A DNA stretch of 64,000 bases, taken from Nymphaea colorata (taxonomy: Eukaryota; Streptophyta; Magnoliopsida; Nymphaeales; Nymphaeaceae). The stretch lies in NCBI RefSeq assembly GCF_008831285.2, contig NC_045141.1, positions 3,040,001 to 3,104,000 on the forward strand. The letters are read 5' to 3'. Shown in pieces: positions 23,601 through 38,642 of the stretch. Made by a program: the position numbers and the translations under genes. The notes under the pieces were generated by a model. It was given only the letters and a program-made list of their open reading frames with translations. It did not search any database and was not told the DNA's origin. The first letter of the stretch is position 1. Each line of letters begins with the position of its first letter.

Positions 23601-26600
23601 ATGAAATGTTTCACAGCTTTTGCCCATTAAATGTTTTTGGTTGTAGCAAGTTTAGGAAGATGAATAGAAATGACTTTGTCATCCATGGTATGTACCATGT
23701 TCTGTGATAAGATTACCCTTGCTCCAAGCACCGATAAGGATGACCATGAAGCTCTGATGAAAGATGAGATTAGAAAACACCACTTCCTCAAGGAGACTTT
23801 GAGAAATGGCTGAAGATGTTTATAAGGCTATCAGCAAGGTATTTTGGGTTTTATCACAACATAAGTTTTTCAGCAATTTTCATAGGAAAACTACTGAACA
23901 GTTGGTGGGTAATGAAATTCAGCACAAGAGAATGCAGTCAGCACCAAAATGGAGAAAGTACAGCAGCTTAGAATCAGATCTTTATCAGCTGATTCCAAGG
24001 GCACAAAGAAAAAGTTTCACAGGATTTTCATTAAACAGTTTGTGAACAAGCAGATGGCTGCTTAGAAAATGCCAGCAGCAAGCCAGTTGCAAAATTCTTC
24101 CTTAAATGCCCAAGGAAGATGCAGTGAAACCAGTAGCTAAAGGATTCAACAACCCTTTTCAGAAACACATCATCAAACATTTGATGAGCACGTAGCAAAA
24201 CAGTTTGTATTTCCACAGAGAATCTGCCCAGAGATGTGCCCTCCAGAAGCAATCGGCAAGGGGAAGTTTTAGAAAAATATTGAACAGAGACCAGGCTCTC
24301 ATACCATGAAAGTAAAGGCGCAAAAGCTTCTAGAATATTGATAAACAGGAATGAAGCCACACAAAAAATTGAATTATATTGATCAAGTAAGGTACTACGA
24401 AACAGGCATTAAAGGCCATAACAAGAGATGGGATACCGGTCCCTTATTTACAACAAAAGATACAGCAGAGGCGATAAAGGAGCTAGTTGTTGAGCTAGCT
24501 CCAACGGCTAGAAAACTAACCGTTGGGACTAGCTAACAGCTAGCTCTGTTCAGCTAAGCAGCCAGCTGAAACAAAGCAAAACAAAAAAAAAATGGTAAAA
24601 AGTAAACTCAGAAAAACCTATGTACATTACATCAGTATATACTGTTCATATATCAAACCTAACATTATGATATATGATAGTATACACAAATATATTTAAT
24701 AGAGTAAATACATGAGCTCTAACAATACCATAGCTCATTCAATGCCAACACCTCTGTAAGTTGAGAATTGGTCAAAGCATGAAGGTACAAGATTAATTAA
24801 TTATCCCACTAGAATGAAAATTATCTTTCTTTTGGATATAAAAATTGATTAATTTGCTTTCCAATTGGAATGCAGTTATAGCCCACTCACCTTTTCCTAC
24901 ACCTTCTATCAACAGCTCAGTGCAACGCAATGCAGGCTCATAGACATTCTCAGGAAACATCACATGCCCATACCTTGCAGCCGCATAACCCATATCTTGT
25001 GCAAGGTCTATCTGTAACCGCCTAACCAGAATCATTGTGAAAATATATCCAGAGATTTGCAACTAATACAAAAATGCCAGTACCTTACTTGAGAAATACC
25101 CAGGAATATCAGAAAAGATTAAAAGATGAATGGCATAAAGAACCGTATTGTTTATCAAACTCAAGAAACGAACCCATATAAACATAAATACAAAGCATAT
25201 TGTGGAGTAACTTGAAGTTCTAGGAAATCACAACTGGTAAGCATTTTGTTATCCATTAAAGATGCCTATGATAAAATTAGAATGAACCTTCTAAAGTGAA
25301 TGCAAGCCTTGCATTGGCATGGCATTCTTCAAATAACCAAGGAAAGGAAAATAACATGCAGCTTTCCTCTATGTTCATAGAAAGCACAAACTAATAAATT
25401 GAATATCGACACAAGGAATCAATACAAAATTGGAGTTTAATTGCAGTGATAGGATGTCCTTGTCCAAGAATATGCATTACATGCAAATGATACAATAGGG
25501 AAGAAAGTGCAATCAATAAATCAAATGTTATTGATACTAAATCTCAACAACACCAGCATATTAAAAAGCAATTAGAGGCCAATTGTCATCGATGAGACCA
25601 ATCAGACCGGAAAGGCTAATGGAACCAATACCCTTTTGTTGAAAAGAAAACAGCCACTCGTAAATAAAATAAATTTAGCTTCAATGTTTATTAATCAATT
25701 TAATAGTATTTTCGATTGTAAACAAAAGTTTTGCCTTTTGGAAAAATCATACCGCAATATATTTGCAATGCAAAGACTTTTCCACAAAGTCTTACTTTTT
25801 AAAATGGGAAAACTTCACCTGAATGAGGATACCTAATTTTCCTGCCGACAACAGACCAATCCTCCTATCACCACTGCTCTAAAAATGGGTTGAGCACGGG
25901 CAGTGATTACATGCATGCCCGCCAACAACCCTTTTTTCTTTTTTTCTTTTGTTTTTTTGGTGCAAAATTGTGGATTTATGTTCAGACCCTCTAAGTCCAG
26001 CATAAAAATCCAGAACTGTCTTCTTGAGTAAACCTGGAGAACCCGTCCAGGAGTGTTGTGTTTTTGTTTTAGTGGGTTTTGTAGCACAGAAAACTGCATT
26101 TGCCAGACATCCTGTCCGAAAAAAAAATGGCAGGTAAGGTTGCTTTCACATGGATGAAAGTTGAAAGACAACAAAAGCAAGCACTTCGTCCCATTGGAAA
26201 AAATCAGTAATATGTCCAAGTGCAACTTAGTTGGGGAGAAAAAAAAAATGGTGCTTCTGCTTGACCTGCAGTGCAACGTCAGGTCCCTGAGTCCACCAAC
26301 TTGCACATGCATCAAACTGTTGAGAAATCACAGAACGCTTCCCATCTTTTGCAGCCTGTGGAAACAATGGATGAAACATAATTTCTATGCATAAAAATAG
26401 TAAAAGTCTAAGAAAGCAAATGTGATTTCAATAATATGAAAAATGCAACATTTTTATAAAAGAATTTGCCTCTTCAGCTTGCAGGTGTATCTTGTACTGC
26501 ATAAGAAGTCATGACTAAACACCATTATATTCTTTCAGCATGATTCTGAAAAAATTTGTATCGGACTGTCCCAAGAGTGTATGTACAACCACATTTGAAG

Positions 26601-29600
26601 GTGGGATGGCTACAAGGGTCCTCTTGGAACATGTAAATCCTTAAGCTTCCTCTTCTTACTAATACTACAGAATGTTCTTGTAAATTATGGCAAATATCAG
26701 GTATATAGGCAGTGATTTCAAGTCCGAACTGCCTTGTCTCTTCACTTAATCGAATGTTTTATTTGTGGAAAGGTCCTTAACCTATACAAAAGAAAAAGTA
26801 AGCTCAAGTGAGACATCAGTATTATTAACTAATTTAGACAGAGAAACAATTTTTACTTGATATTATGAACATCAAGGTCATTAGAAATTTTGAATTCAAA
26901 GCCAAACATGGGAGTGATAGAGTTTCAGCAATATGGGTGAAGATGATGAGTTCCATCACCAATGATACTTAAGGAAGAAATGGAATTTAGGAGCTTACCT
27001 GCACAACTTGTCACATGAGTGGCTGCTCTAAGTCAACATACTGCTTTCCATGAACACTCTACTTCAAGCTCCACTCAGCAATTGCAGACATCACAACTCT
27101 TTAATCTCCCTTGTATCTTTACAATGCTGCCTTCCTTCTTGGATTATATCTGAGGGCCTTTGTTTTTGGGGATTGACAGCAGTTTGCTTTAATATGTCCC
27201 TTTTTATTGCATATGAAGCAAGTGAGAACATTTTTCTGCTCATAAACGTTTTTCTGCATATTAGGAATGGGTGGAATGTCCCATCCTCCTATCCCCATGT
27301 CCCTGTCATCTTCTGCAACGATTGTTAAATCTCTTTGTCACTGGCCGAAGAAAAACCAATGATTAACACGTAGTGAGAGTCATTCTGGATGGATGAATCT
27401 TCAGAAATACCTTTTTAAAGTTGTCTCATACCAAATTAGATTAGCATGCAATTCTTGATATAATGGTGAGTGGGCAAGCACAATAAGAAGGCACAATCAT
27501 GTTATACTCGGAGCCCCAATCCACTCAAAAACCTGCTGTACCTTAAGTGCCACTGACTACACTCCCCACAGCAAGCTAGTATGTGGTCATCTTGTTTAAG
27601 TCTTCATAATAGACATAGAATCCTTTTGCAAAAACTAGAATTTCCTCTTGAAATATATAAGTCTTGCCAGTGAAACCTATCAATGTGTTTGAACTAACTC
27701 ATCCCAGAGCTGTATGGCTGAACAACCACCTGGTAGGCCACAAGAGCCAGAAAAACCTTTGAATGACAAAGAGAATTGATGTATGCAACTATCAATTGAT
27801 CCTTTTTCTCCCAGTAAATATAATCTAGACATGTATTGTTAAAGTCACTCCTTTGCCAATCTTTTCCTGACATGCAACAAATTCTGGCGGCACTGGACTG
27901 CTTCCATCCAAGTCACCAAGGATACCCTAACTCCTTATAACAGGAATAATCTGCCTTTTCCAAGTCCTTGTGTTATTCAGTTTTTTAGAGACAATTTGAC
28001 CAGAGAAATTGGAGGAATTCCATGGCGAGGAAGGAAATTCCATTTGAGAACATAAAAAAGTTGAAACCTAAGAAAAGGAAAACTACTATGCAAACAAAAA
28101 AAGGAAGCTGAGCTCAGTTACAGCCGCATGGTGTGACCAATCAATACTCCAGGCAGTAAACAAAAACCAGAAACAATAAGACTGACCGCCTTCTTCCATT
28201 TGTTCTCCCTCCATTTTTATCCTTTTCTTTTTGGCAAGAGGGCCAGCTGGTTAACAAACTTGTCTGTAATTCAACTTGAACATACAACGAGATTCAAAAA
28301 ATGTGCAAATTAGAGTGCTGGATCTGATTTATCTTTTTTTGATTTAGCAGTTAAAAATGTGACAGTGTTCAGAGGGAGCAAATTAAAAAACCAATGGGAA
28401 AAGAAACACTACCAGAAACTCTCATTTTGAGATAGAAGAGAGAACCCCAGGGTACTCCCATCCCATGGAATTAATCTATACCAGATCCAATGCAACTCTG
28501 ATACCATGTTAGATTTTGACTCGGAAACCTGTTAAAGGCAAGAAGGAAGAGATGACACAGTAAAAAAACGGGGTTCCTCCAGCAACATCACAGCAGCCTC
28601 GAAGTTCTAGTTTTGCCCTAATCTTCATTACATGTAAAATCTTCTACATGGACTAAAGAATACAAGATATAATACAAAAATAGCAAAGCTGCCATTATAA
28701 GGGCACAAAAATATAAGGCACATAATAAAGCACATATTTGGCTGAATTGCGTCCAGCACCGAACACAAACCAAGTAAATTTATTTACAAAAAATTAATGA
28801 ATAAAGATTTTGGTTTCTAAAATTTTGAGAAAAGTTAGATGGATTGTAAAGTTTATATCATTGTCACATATATCGTGTACGGGTATTATACGGCAAGGGA
28901 TTTCTCGGATATAATATGGCAAAGTTGTATATCTCAAGAATATCTCAGAAAAACCTCGGCAAATTTTAAAAAAAATTAAAATATTTAATAAATACTGAAA
29001 ATTATAAAAAAATAAAAATTAATAAAAAATATGCAAAAAATGCAAAAAAACTGCATACAATATGCCTTTCTTCATGTTTTTTATTTTCTGGCGTTTTTTT
29101 TTTAAAGCCGCGTCTAATTGCCGTGATGTACCGCTGACTTATTTTTCATGTATTTAACGCGTTTTTTTCGATTAATACGCATTTTCTGTGACAATGGACT
29201 TTATACAATAAACAACAACCTTTAAATATCATGAGAACCTATGTAACACAGGTACTACTCCCATACCATACCAGTACATGCTTGGGTACATCCCAGGTAC
29301 GTTGAGTACGTATCCGGTATTTTTCGTACTCAATCAAATTTGACCAAGTCCAAAATCGTCCTTAGATTAGGGTTTTTCTTTTTTTTTCTTTTACTTTTAA
29401 AGAAAACATAAAGCCCGTTGAAGGCTTTGTGTATTACCCTCAACAGCAGCACCAAAAGAAAACCAGCAATTTTTGCTGCTCCGTCCATCAATTTCCAGCA
29501 TGCATTCGAGCTTTCCAGTGGCAGGCAACGTCTCAGGTGAAGGGTGACGTAGCAGATGTGGTATTCCAACTTCACCGACTTCTCCATAGCCTGGTTTGGG

Positions 29601-32600
29601 CATTTTTTGTTCAAGCTTCAACTTTTAAGCTTCTTTTTTCTCCGGCAACCTCTCCCATTGTCCGGCAGACTATCCTGTCGTCTAGCAGCAGGTTTTTCCA
29701 GTATCCTTTCTCTTTTACATTTTATCATGTTTTCATCAAATAAATGTGCATCCATCCCTTTCCTCTTCTTCGATTTGAACTGTTCCATCCAAGTTTAGAC
29801 AACAATAAACAGGCAAACACCTGGTTTGGGTGTTTTTTTGTCCTTCACACTAGTGCTGATCCACTAGAGATGACTGGGAATCATTAGTGAAAGCTTACCA
29901 CGTAAGTTTTCACCAATGGTTCCGTACAGCAGTTTACTCCTTGTGCTAAGTTTGCAATAACGGCACAATCTAAAATACAGACATATATTGATATTAGTTG
30001 CATTTAATTGTGTTTGATATTATTAGCATTTAATGTAAGCAAATGACCAAGACATCATTGGAGCTACATCACACCTGTGCACAGTTTGACCTGTGGCAGC
30101 ACACACATCAACATACTGTGGGCAGAGCTGTGGTCCAGGTGCAGATTGCATGTTGCAGGCCAGTTGCACTACATGATATTAGATCTTTCCAGCATCCTTT
30201 CTCTTCTACATTTTATCATGTTTTTATCAAATTGTGTGTCCATCCCTTTCCTCTTGTTCGATTTGTACTGTTCCATCCAAGTTTAGACAACAATAAACAG
30301 GCAAACACCTGGTTTGGGTGTTTTTTTGTCCTTCACACTAGTGCTGATCCACTAGAGATGACTGGGAATCATTAGTGAAAGCTTACCACGTAAGTTTTCA
30401 CCAATGGTTCCTTACAGCAGTTTATTCCTTGTGCTAAGTTTGCAATAGTGGCACAATCTAAAATACAGACATATATTGATATTAGTTGTGTTGACGGGTC
30501 TGGTTGTTTCGAGTCTGGGTCTGGACGATCCGCTTTTTATTGTTGTTGGGTTCTATTTAAACCCCTGTAATCCCTCTTTTCAGTAGGAATGAAATTCTAA
30601 GAGAGAGAGTGTCTGGTTGCTAGTGGGCACCAGTCCTCCTCACCCGTGGTTTTTACCCTCTAGTTGAGGGGTTTTCCACGTTATGTCTGTTGTTCTTCTC
30701 GCTTTTATTGTTTCTACATGGTATCAGAGCCAAGTTGGTATTGATTATTTTTACCGTGCTCAAGTTGGAGGAAGGATTGCACCGTCACCCCTCTTTGCCA
30801 CCGTGAAGTTCTGGTGGAGTCTACCGTGAGTTCTCCCGCAGTCGTCAACACTCGGTGGAGTCTACCGTGAAGCTCCTCCAGTGCTGTCGCTGAAGAAACC
30901 TCTACAGCCTGTGTCTGCCACGCCTCTTCCCTCACCCTCCTGCTGTTGCTGCCGCCCTTGTCTGCGTCTCTGTGACACTGTTGCCGCCGATTCCGACTGC
31001 TCTTTGCAGTTGGTTTCTGGCTACAGCCCAGCATCGCTGCCCAGCTCACGTTTGACGTTCTCCTTTGCCCGACGTTGTCGCCCCTGTCCGCTGCTCCATC
31101 GCCAGTGCAGCCCAGCTCTGCCTTCTCTGCTGTCACTCGAGACATCGCCCGAGCTCCTCCACGGCCGCCTGCCTCTGCCATCACCCTGCATCCCCGTCGC
31201 TCAACATTTGCCAGCGCCTAGCATCGTCCATCGCCCAGCGCTCAGTGTCGCCCAGCGCCCACCTTCGCCGGGCCACTCCGTGCTCCGTTGCTGTCGCCCG
31301 AGGCCTCCCTTGCTGTCTGCCTTCGTCTGGTGGTGCTCGTCTGTCACGGAGCTCTCTGTTGCCGCTACTCTGTCGTCGCCACTTGCTCCTCAGCCTCAAC
31401 GTCAGTTGTGCTTTGTTGTCGTGTTCCATGCTGGTTCCCTGCGACAGCATCTTGCAGTGTCGCTCTATCCATTAGCGCCGTTTGTGCATTCTGCGATCTT
31501 CAGTTGTTGCCTTGGTCACAGGTTCTCCGCCCGCTCTGCCCAGCCCTGCTCCGCTTGCTCTGTCTGCTTCACCTGTTTTTTCCATCCTTGCTGTCATCTG
31601 AGCTGCACGGGTCTGCTGGTCACCGCTCACTGCCTTCACCTTGTGGCTATCGTAAGTTTGTTGTTGTTGTTGACAACAGAGTTTGCGCCCTAGTGCACGG
31701 TTTTGCCCCTTACTGAAGATTTTTGGGTGTTATACCCTTTACTGAAGTTCCTTCTCACCAGGGGCGGAGCCAGGATTTTCCGCAAGGGCGGGCCAAATGG
31801 GGACTAGGTTTTGTGGATTGGATTTGGGTAGGGCCAAACTGAACTTATATTCAAAAAATACATTGAGACAAAAAAAAAATTCAATTTTTACACTAGCTTT
31901 TTTTTTTAATTTGGTTGGGGTGGGGCCATGGCCTAGGTGGCCCCCCCCTTCCCTCCGCCCCTGCTTCTCACTGTTGCTGTGTGATTCTTGTTATGCCCTG
32001 CATGTCTCCTCTCCTTGTCGTTCATTGTTTTACTGCCCTGTGATGGTGGTTTCTCATATGGGAGAGTGGATTATCGACAGTGGTGCTACCCACCACATGA
32101 CAGGCGATCTTAAAGTCTTTCATGGATATAAGCTTTCGTCAGGAAAGGAACGTGTGTCTCTTGCCGATGGTTCCTCTATTTTTGTGGCTGGAAAAATGAG
32201 TCTTTCACTTTTGAACAAGTTCTTACTTCACAATGCTCTACATGTTCCTCATCTTCCCTTGAACCTCTTGCCGGTTAGCAAGATTATGAAAGAGTTGAAT
32301 TGCGAACTTATTTTTTCTGCTGATTGTTGTGTTCTACAGGACTTGGTGACAGGGAAAAGGATTGGGATTGGTTAAGTTTCTGAGGGGCTATATCGTTTTC
32401 CCATGCATATTGCTAGAGCTCTCATAATGGCTGCCAGCAAGACAAAGAAAAAGTAAAGAGGACTCCCTTCAATTGGTTATGCGTTGGCATGAGCGCCTTG
32501 GACACCTTCCTTTTGGAATTCTTAGACAGATGTTTCCTGATTTATGTTCCAGGTTAGATATGACTATGGTGTCTTGTGATGTCTGTCACCTGGCTAAACA

Positions 32601-35600
32601 TGTTAGGGCTTCATACCCTGTTTCTATCCATCGTTCTAATGAGGTGTTTGCCTTGATTCACTCTGATGTGTGGGGGCCTTCGGGAATTCCTTCTTGTCAT
32701 GATTTTCAGTATTTTATCACCTTTATAGATGATTGTTCTTGTAACACCGTTGATTACTTGCTGAAAGACCGTAGTGAAGTTCCTACTGTCATAGAGACTT
32801 CCATTGCTTATGTGGAAACTCAATATGAGGCATCTGTTAAGACCTTTCGGTCTCACAATGCTCGTGAATGTACGTGCCAGTCTGTAGACTTCATGTAGTT
32901 ATACTCATCCTCAAAATGAAGTTGTTGAACGAAAGAATCGCCAATTACTGAATATGACTTGGGCTCTTCTTTTTCAAAGTCATGTTCCAAAAAGGTATTG
33001 GGGGGATGTTGTGTTGACCAGTGCGTATCTAATCAACCGTATGCCTAGTCGTGTGTTGAATGGGCAGACGTCTCATTCTATGTTACCGAGGAGTCGTGAA
33101 CCTTTCTCTCTTCCACCTAGAGCTTTTGGTTGTATCTGTTTTATTTATAATCACAGTCCTAAATTCCTAATATTAAAAAGCTTGATCCAAGATCGATTAA
33201 AGGCATATTTCTAGGTTATTCTCTCACTCAAAAAGGATACAAGTGTCGAGATACTTCTACTGGTCATGCCTATGTCACCAAAGATGTCACCTTCCTGGAA
33301 CATGCTTCCTATTTTGGTGAGAATTCTCTTCAGGGGGAGAGGTCTACAATGAGAGAAGAGTATTCTCCCAATCAAGAGATTCAGTTTCCAAATTTTTTGG
33401 ATTACAAGAAGAGACTCAGATTATGAACCCTCTAGAGCACAATAAGGTTGATGATTGTTCGACTGTGAATGAGGAGGAACATGACCATTTGTTTGGACAG
33501 GTTTACTTTAGGCAAAGGTTGCCTGTGGCAGGACCCACTGGTGGAGCTGATGAAGTGATGCCCTCTAGTGACAAAGATCCTATTCCCAATCCTACTGCTA
33601 CTCCTTCCTTGGATGACCCAAATCGTGCTCAAGAGATGTCAGTTGAAGGTAATCAGGCAGAGGCTGAAAGTGAAGATTTACCCATTGCTCTCAGAAAGGG
33701 TGTCAGGTCATGTACTCAACACCCTATTGGTAATTTCATGTCATATTCCAGACTGAGCAAAGAATACAATTATTTTGTTTCATCTCTTTCTTTGGTTGTG
33801 ATTCCCAGGACTATTGCTGAGGCTCGGAGTGATCCTAAATGGACTTTTGCTATGCAAAAAGAGATGGAAGCCTTGAACAGAAACAAGACATGGGAGGTGG
33901 TAAATATTCCTGAAGCGGCTCATCTGCTAGGATCCAAGTGGGTTTACACCATTAAATATAAGTCAGATGGGAGTGTAGACAGATGTAAAGCTCGTCTTGT
34001 TGCCAAGGGGTTCAATCAGAAATATGAAATTGACTACTTGGAGACCTTTGCTCTTGTTGCGAAGATGAAGACTGTCAGAGTCATTATCTCATTAATACTG
34101 ATAAAGGAGTGGAAGATGTACCAACTTGATGTCAAGAATGTTTTTTTCAATGGAGACCTTGAAGAGGAAGTGTATATATGTATGCCTCCAGGATATGAGG
34201 AACCTGGTAAATGTTGCAAGCTGAGGAAAGCTCTATATGGGCTTAAGCAATCCCCTCGAGCATGGTTTGAACGAAGACTTGTAATGAGAGAATATGGATA
34301 TCATCAAGGGAATGGAGATCATACACTCTTTGTGAAGAGGAATGAGCAAAAAATTACTCTTTTGTTGGTATATGTTGATGATATGATTGTCACAGGTGAT
34401 GATGAAGATGAAATAACTAAGTTAAAGAAACTGTTGGCGATCGAGTTCGATCTCAAGGACCTTGGTAAGCTAAAATATTTTCTTGGCATTGAAATTGCTA
34501 GGTCCGGTACTAGCCTTGTACTAAATCAACGGAAATACACTCTAGATTTGTTAAAGGAAACCGAAAAACTGGGGTATAGGCCTGCTTCTACTCCTTTTGA
34601 TGCTGGGCACAAGCTAAGTCTTGGAGATGGGGAGCCTCTCTATGAAGAGGCCAAGGGAAGATATCAAAGTCTAGTTGGGAAGTTGATTTATCTTACTCTC
34701 ACTAGACCTGATATCACTTTTGCTGTGAATGTGATGAGTCAATTCATGCATGCCCCCACGGATGCTCACTTGAAGACTGTCGACAGGATCTTGTACTACT
34801 TGAAGAGGAATTCTAGCAAGGGTCTCCTATATGTTAAGCAAGACTCTCTTGGGATTGAAGGTTACTCAGATGCAAACTGGGCATGATGTATTGACACTAG
34901 GAGGTCCACCTCAGGCTACTGTATCTATTTGGGAGGGAATCTCATAGCGTGGAGTAAGAGACAAGACGTTTGCTCTCGTTCCAGTGCTGAAGCAGAATAC
35001 AGAGCAGTTGCTATGGGTGTTTCTGAACTACTGTGGCTGAAAGTTTTGTTGACTGATATTGGTATACAGATTGAAGGACCAATGAAAATGTATTGCGATA
35101 ACAAGTCAGCAATCAACTTGGCCAACAACCCTATGTTACATAACAGAACAAAGCATGTTGAGATGGACCGTCATTTCATCGAGAGAGAATTGATGCTAAA
35201 GAACTTGTTTTCCTTACATGAAATCTGAAGACCAGATAGTTGATGTTCTGACCAACGCCTTGTCTTAAACTTAGTTTCAGAGAAATGTATCCAAGTTGGG
35301 CATGTTTGATCTGTATGCCCAACTTGAGGGGGAGTGTTGACGGGTCTGGTTGTTTTGGGTTTGCGTCTGGACCCGATCCGCTTTGTATTGTTGTTGGGTT
35401 CTGTTTAAACCCTTGTAATCCCTCTTTTCAGTAGGAATGAAATTCTAAGAAAGATAGTGTTTGGTTGCTAGTGGGCACGAGTCATCCTCACCTGTGGTTT
35501 TTACCCTCTAGTTGAGGGGTTTTCCACGTTATGTCCGTTGTTCTTCCCGCTTTTACTGTTTCTACAAGTTGCATTTAATTGTGTTTGATATTAGTAGCAT

Positions 35601-38600
35601 TTAATGGAAGCAAATGACCAAGACATTGTTGGAGCTACATCACACCAGTGCACAGTTTGACCTGTGGCAGCACACACATCAACATACTGTGGGCAGAGGT
35701 GTGGTCCAGGTGCAGATTGCATGTGGCAGGCCAGTTGCACTACATGATATTAGATCTTTCCAGCATCCTTTCTCTTTTACATTTTATCATGTTTTTATCA
35801 AATAAATGTGCGTCCATCCCTTTCCTCTTCTTCAGTTTGAACTGTTCCATCCAAGTTTAGACAACAATAAACAGGCAAACACCAGGTTTGGGTGTTTTTT
35901 TGTCCTTCACACTAGTGCTGATCCACTAGAGATGACTGGGAATCATTAGTGAAACTGTGAAAGCTTACCACATAAGTTTTCACCAATGGTTCCTTACAGC
36001 AGTTTATTCCTTGTGCTAAGTTTGCAATAATGGCACAATCTAAAATACAGACATATATTGATATTAGTTGCATTTAATTGCATTTGATATTAGTAGCATT
36101 TAATGGAAGCAAATGACCAAGACATCGTTGGAGCTACATCACACCTGTGGCACCACACACATCAACATACTGTGGGCAGAGCTGCGGTCCAGGTGCGGAT
36201 TGCATGTGACAGGCCAGTTGCACTACATGATATTAGATCTTTTCAGTTATTTACTTGTTTACGTTGAATCATTGACCTTATGTAAATTTTCTTGTTGTTT
36301 GCGTGTCAATTGTCATAGATTTTTCATGTTTATCATTTTTTCTTAAGTTTTATTATGTTGAATTGTTGATATAGACTTTCAGTTATAGCTTTTCATTTTC
36401 AATATATAAGTTGTAATGGCTGATAAAGGAATGATGCCTGCAAGTGGAAGTGACAATATAGCAAGCTCTAGTGGTAGTGTTAATACCGCTGCTGCAACAG
36501 AAATAGATTCATCTCTGCCTCTTTGGAGCTTTTGTTATATATATGTGTGTGTGTGGGTGTGTACGGCCATACCTCGACACCCAAGTTTTTTGAAAATGGT
36601 CTATACCCGTACCCGTACCCAAGTTTTTTGAAGTTTGAATGAAGGCACGTCCAAGAAGTGGAACAAGATGAATTTATAAGTCTTATTCAAAATGCAGCGC
36701 TGTGGAAAAAAAGGAAGAGAAATAATCACGTTACTTGAGCCATTAGTGAAAGCATTGGAAAAAGGGAAGATAAATAATCATGTTAGTTGAGGCATTAGTG
36801 AAAGTATTGAAAATGATAGACCGAAGAAAAATATAATTTCCTTGCTGAAAAAAATATATATATAAATACTAAGATGAAAAATAGTTTGTATTCATATGAT
36901 AAAGAAAATAATGATGATATTGGAGACAAAGAACAACAAGATGTATGCATAGAACAAATGAAGACTCCGACTCTACTTCATGGGATGAAGATTAAGACTT
37001 GATTTTTGTACTTTACTAAATGAAGAACGACAATGACTTGTTTCGTATTATTAAACCCATGAAGGCTAAAAAGTATAAACTGTAATGGTTGTGTGGTCGA
37101 TTTTCATTTTTCAATTTTCATATGTGACATTGTCAGTTTGCTATATGGATGTCTTTCATGGGATTTTGATTGTTAATTGCATGTTTTAGACTTTTAGTTA
37201 ACATTCAATTTAAACGTGAATTATTACATTATTTATTCATTTTTAACATCAGAAAAACATTATTTTATAAGTGTACCATCATAGTTGGACATTTTTCTAT
37301 GTCTCCTCCATAGGTTTTTATTTATTTTATTGACCTACTTTTTTTTCTTTAAAAAAAAACGCCTAGATTTTCTTTAAGTTTTCAACATCTAGATCAAATG
37401 AGAGCAATACAATCATATATATTGCATAAAAACCTAGTCAGCTTGTACATGTTGTACTCTTTAAGTTGAAGGCATCACTGCATTTGCATTGTGTTGCTCC
37501 GTCATGTAGTCAAAGAAATTAGATCATCTCCAAGCCAGGAATAATGTCATATTGCACCCTCCCTTATTCTTCTTGCATCTTATGAAGATCAAATCTGGTG
37601 CCAAAGAAAAACTACCAGAAACCATTCAATTTGTTAACGAATTCCCACTCAAATGGACTGGTCTTATTTAATGGCCAAAGGAAAACAGCCTAATAAGGGG
37701 GTTGGTTCATAAGATAGGAAGTATGATCCCATATCCATATTATTTTCTATTTTGGTGATTACAGGCAAACTTTTTTGGATTTTATGAAGCTTCTGTTATT
37801 TGGAAGAAATATGTGTTACGTGTATTAGATACCATTTTATCCGAGGAAGTATGAAGCCCAGAAAAAACTAAATATAGCAGAATACAACTATACACTATGT
37901 ACAGTACAAACAGAAAGCCAGCACACAAATAGCAAGTTGACTTAAGCCTAACACGACCATAAGTGAGAACTGAAATAAAACTCAACTGCAAAAAACAATG
38001 CAAAGAAAAGCACACCTTGTAAACAGCAAAGTTCTCTCCACATCTAGAATCAATAACTGTAATGTTCTCATCTGGCACAAGCTTATGCTGAGTAAATGGC
38101 CACCACAGCATAGTTCCTGCTTTCTTTTGCATTTCCCTGAACCTGTGAATCCTTTTCAAATACTGATCCAGCAATATCTCCTTCAGGGAACTAAACACTG
38201 TTTGTGATTCACTAAACCAAATCATCAAGTTATCGGACAAGTCTTTTGGTACTGTTGGGAGGACAAACACATGCACCCTAACAAGCAAAAAAAGATGTAG
38301 TCATTTGGTAGTCAAGAGAAAGCCTTTGTATACCAATTTGCCATATGACAGCAGGGGAAAGAAGAAAGGAAAGTAATATATGCTAGTAATATTGAGGATA
38401 CTGGAAAGTACGCATACATAATTCATGCAGTCATACATACATGAACAAATAAACAAACAAACTAATGAATATATGTATGTGTTAGATATACACATAAAGG
38501 TTGCTTAGATGCTTCTACTTGTGATAATTCCACAACAGCTGGAATATTTGGTAGAAATCTAGCACCAATATCTGTAACCAGAAAACAGTACTCGCGCAGG

Positions 38601-38605
38601 AAGAT

Positions 38606-38642
<37 letters not shown>

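Larger units (their letters stand above)
30489..35566 (+). mobile_element. Ty1/copia retrotransposon E, gag-less, with 5-bp TSD
   Basis: Complete ends: 5' LTR 30489-30718, primer site TGGTATCAGAGCC at 30719, 3' LTR 35335-35566, flanked by AGTTG at 30484-30488 and 35567-35571. A CT/GC-rich leader of about 1 kb holds a small MITE. The protease frame begins directly after it, so the whole gag gene including its zinc knuckle is absent. It would need gag from another element to move. Confidence 0.92.

Noticed and set aside
30881-31716. 270-codon frame in the copia E leader
   Set aside because: Cys/Ser/Pro-rich low-complexity translation in all three frames, located between primer site and protease; it is leader, not gag.
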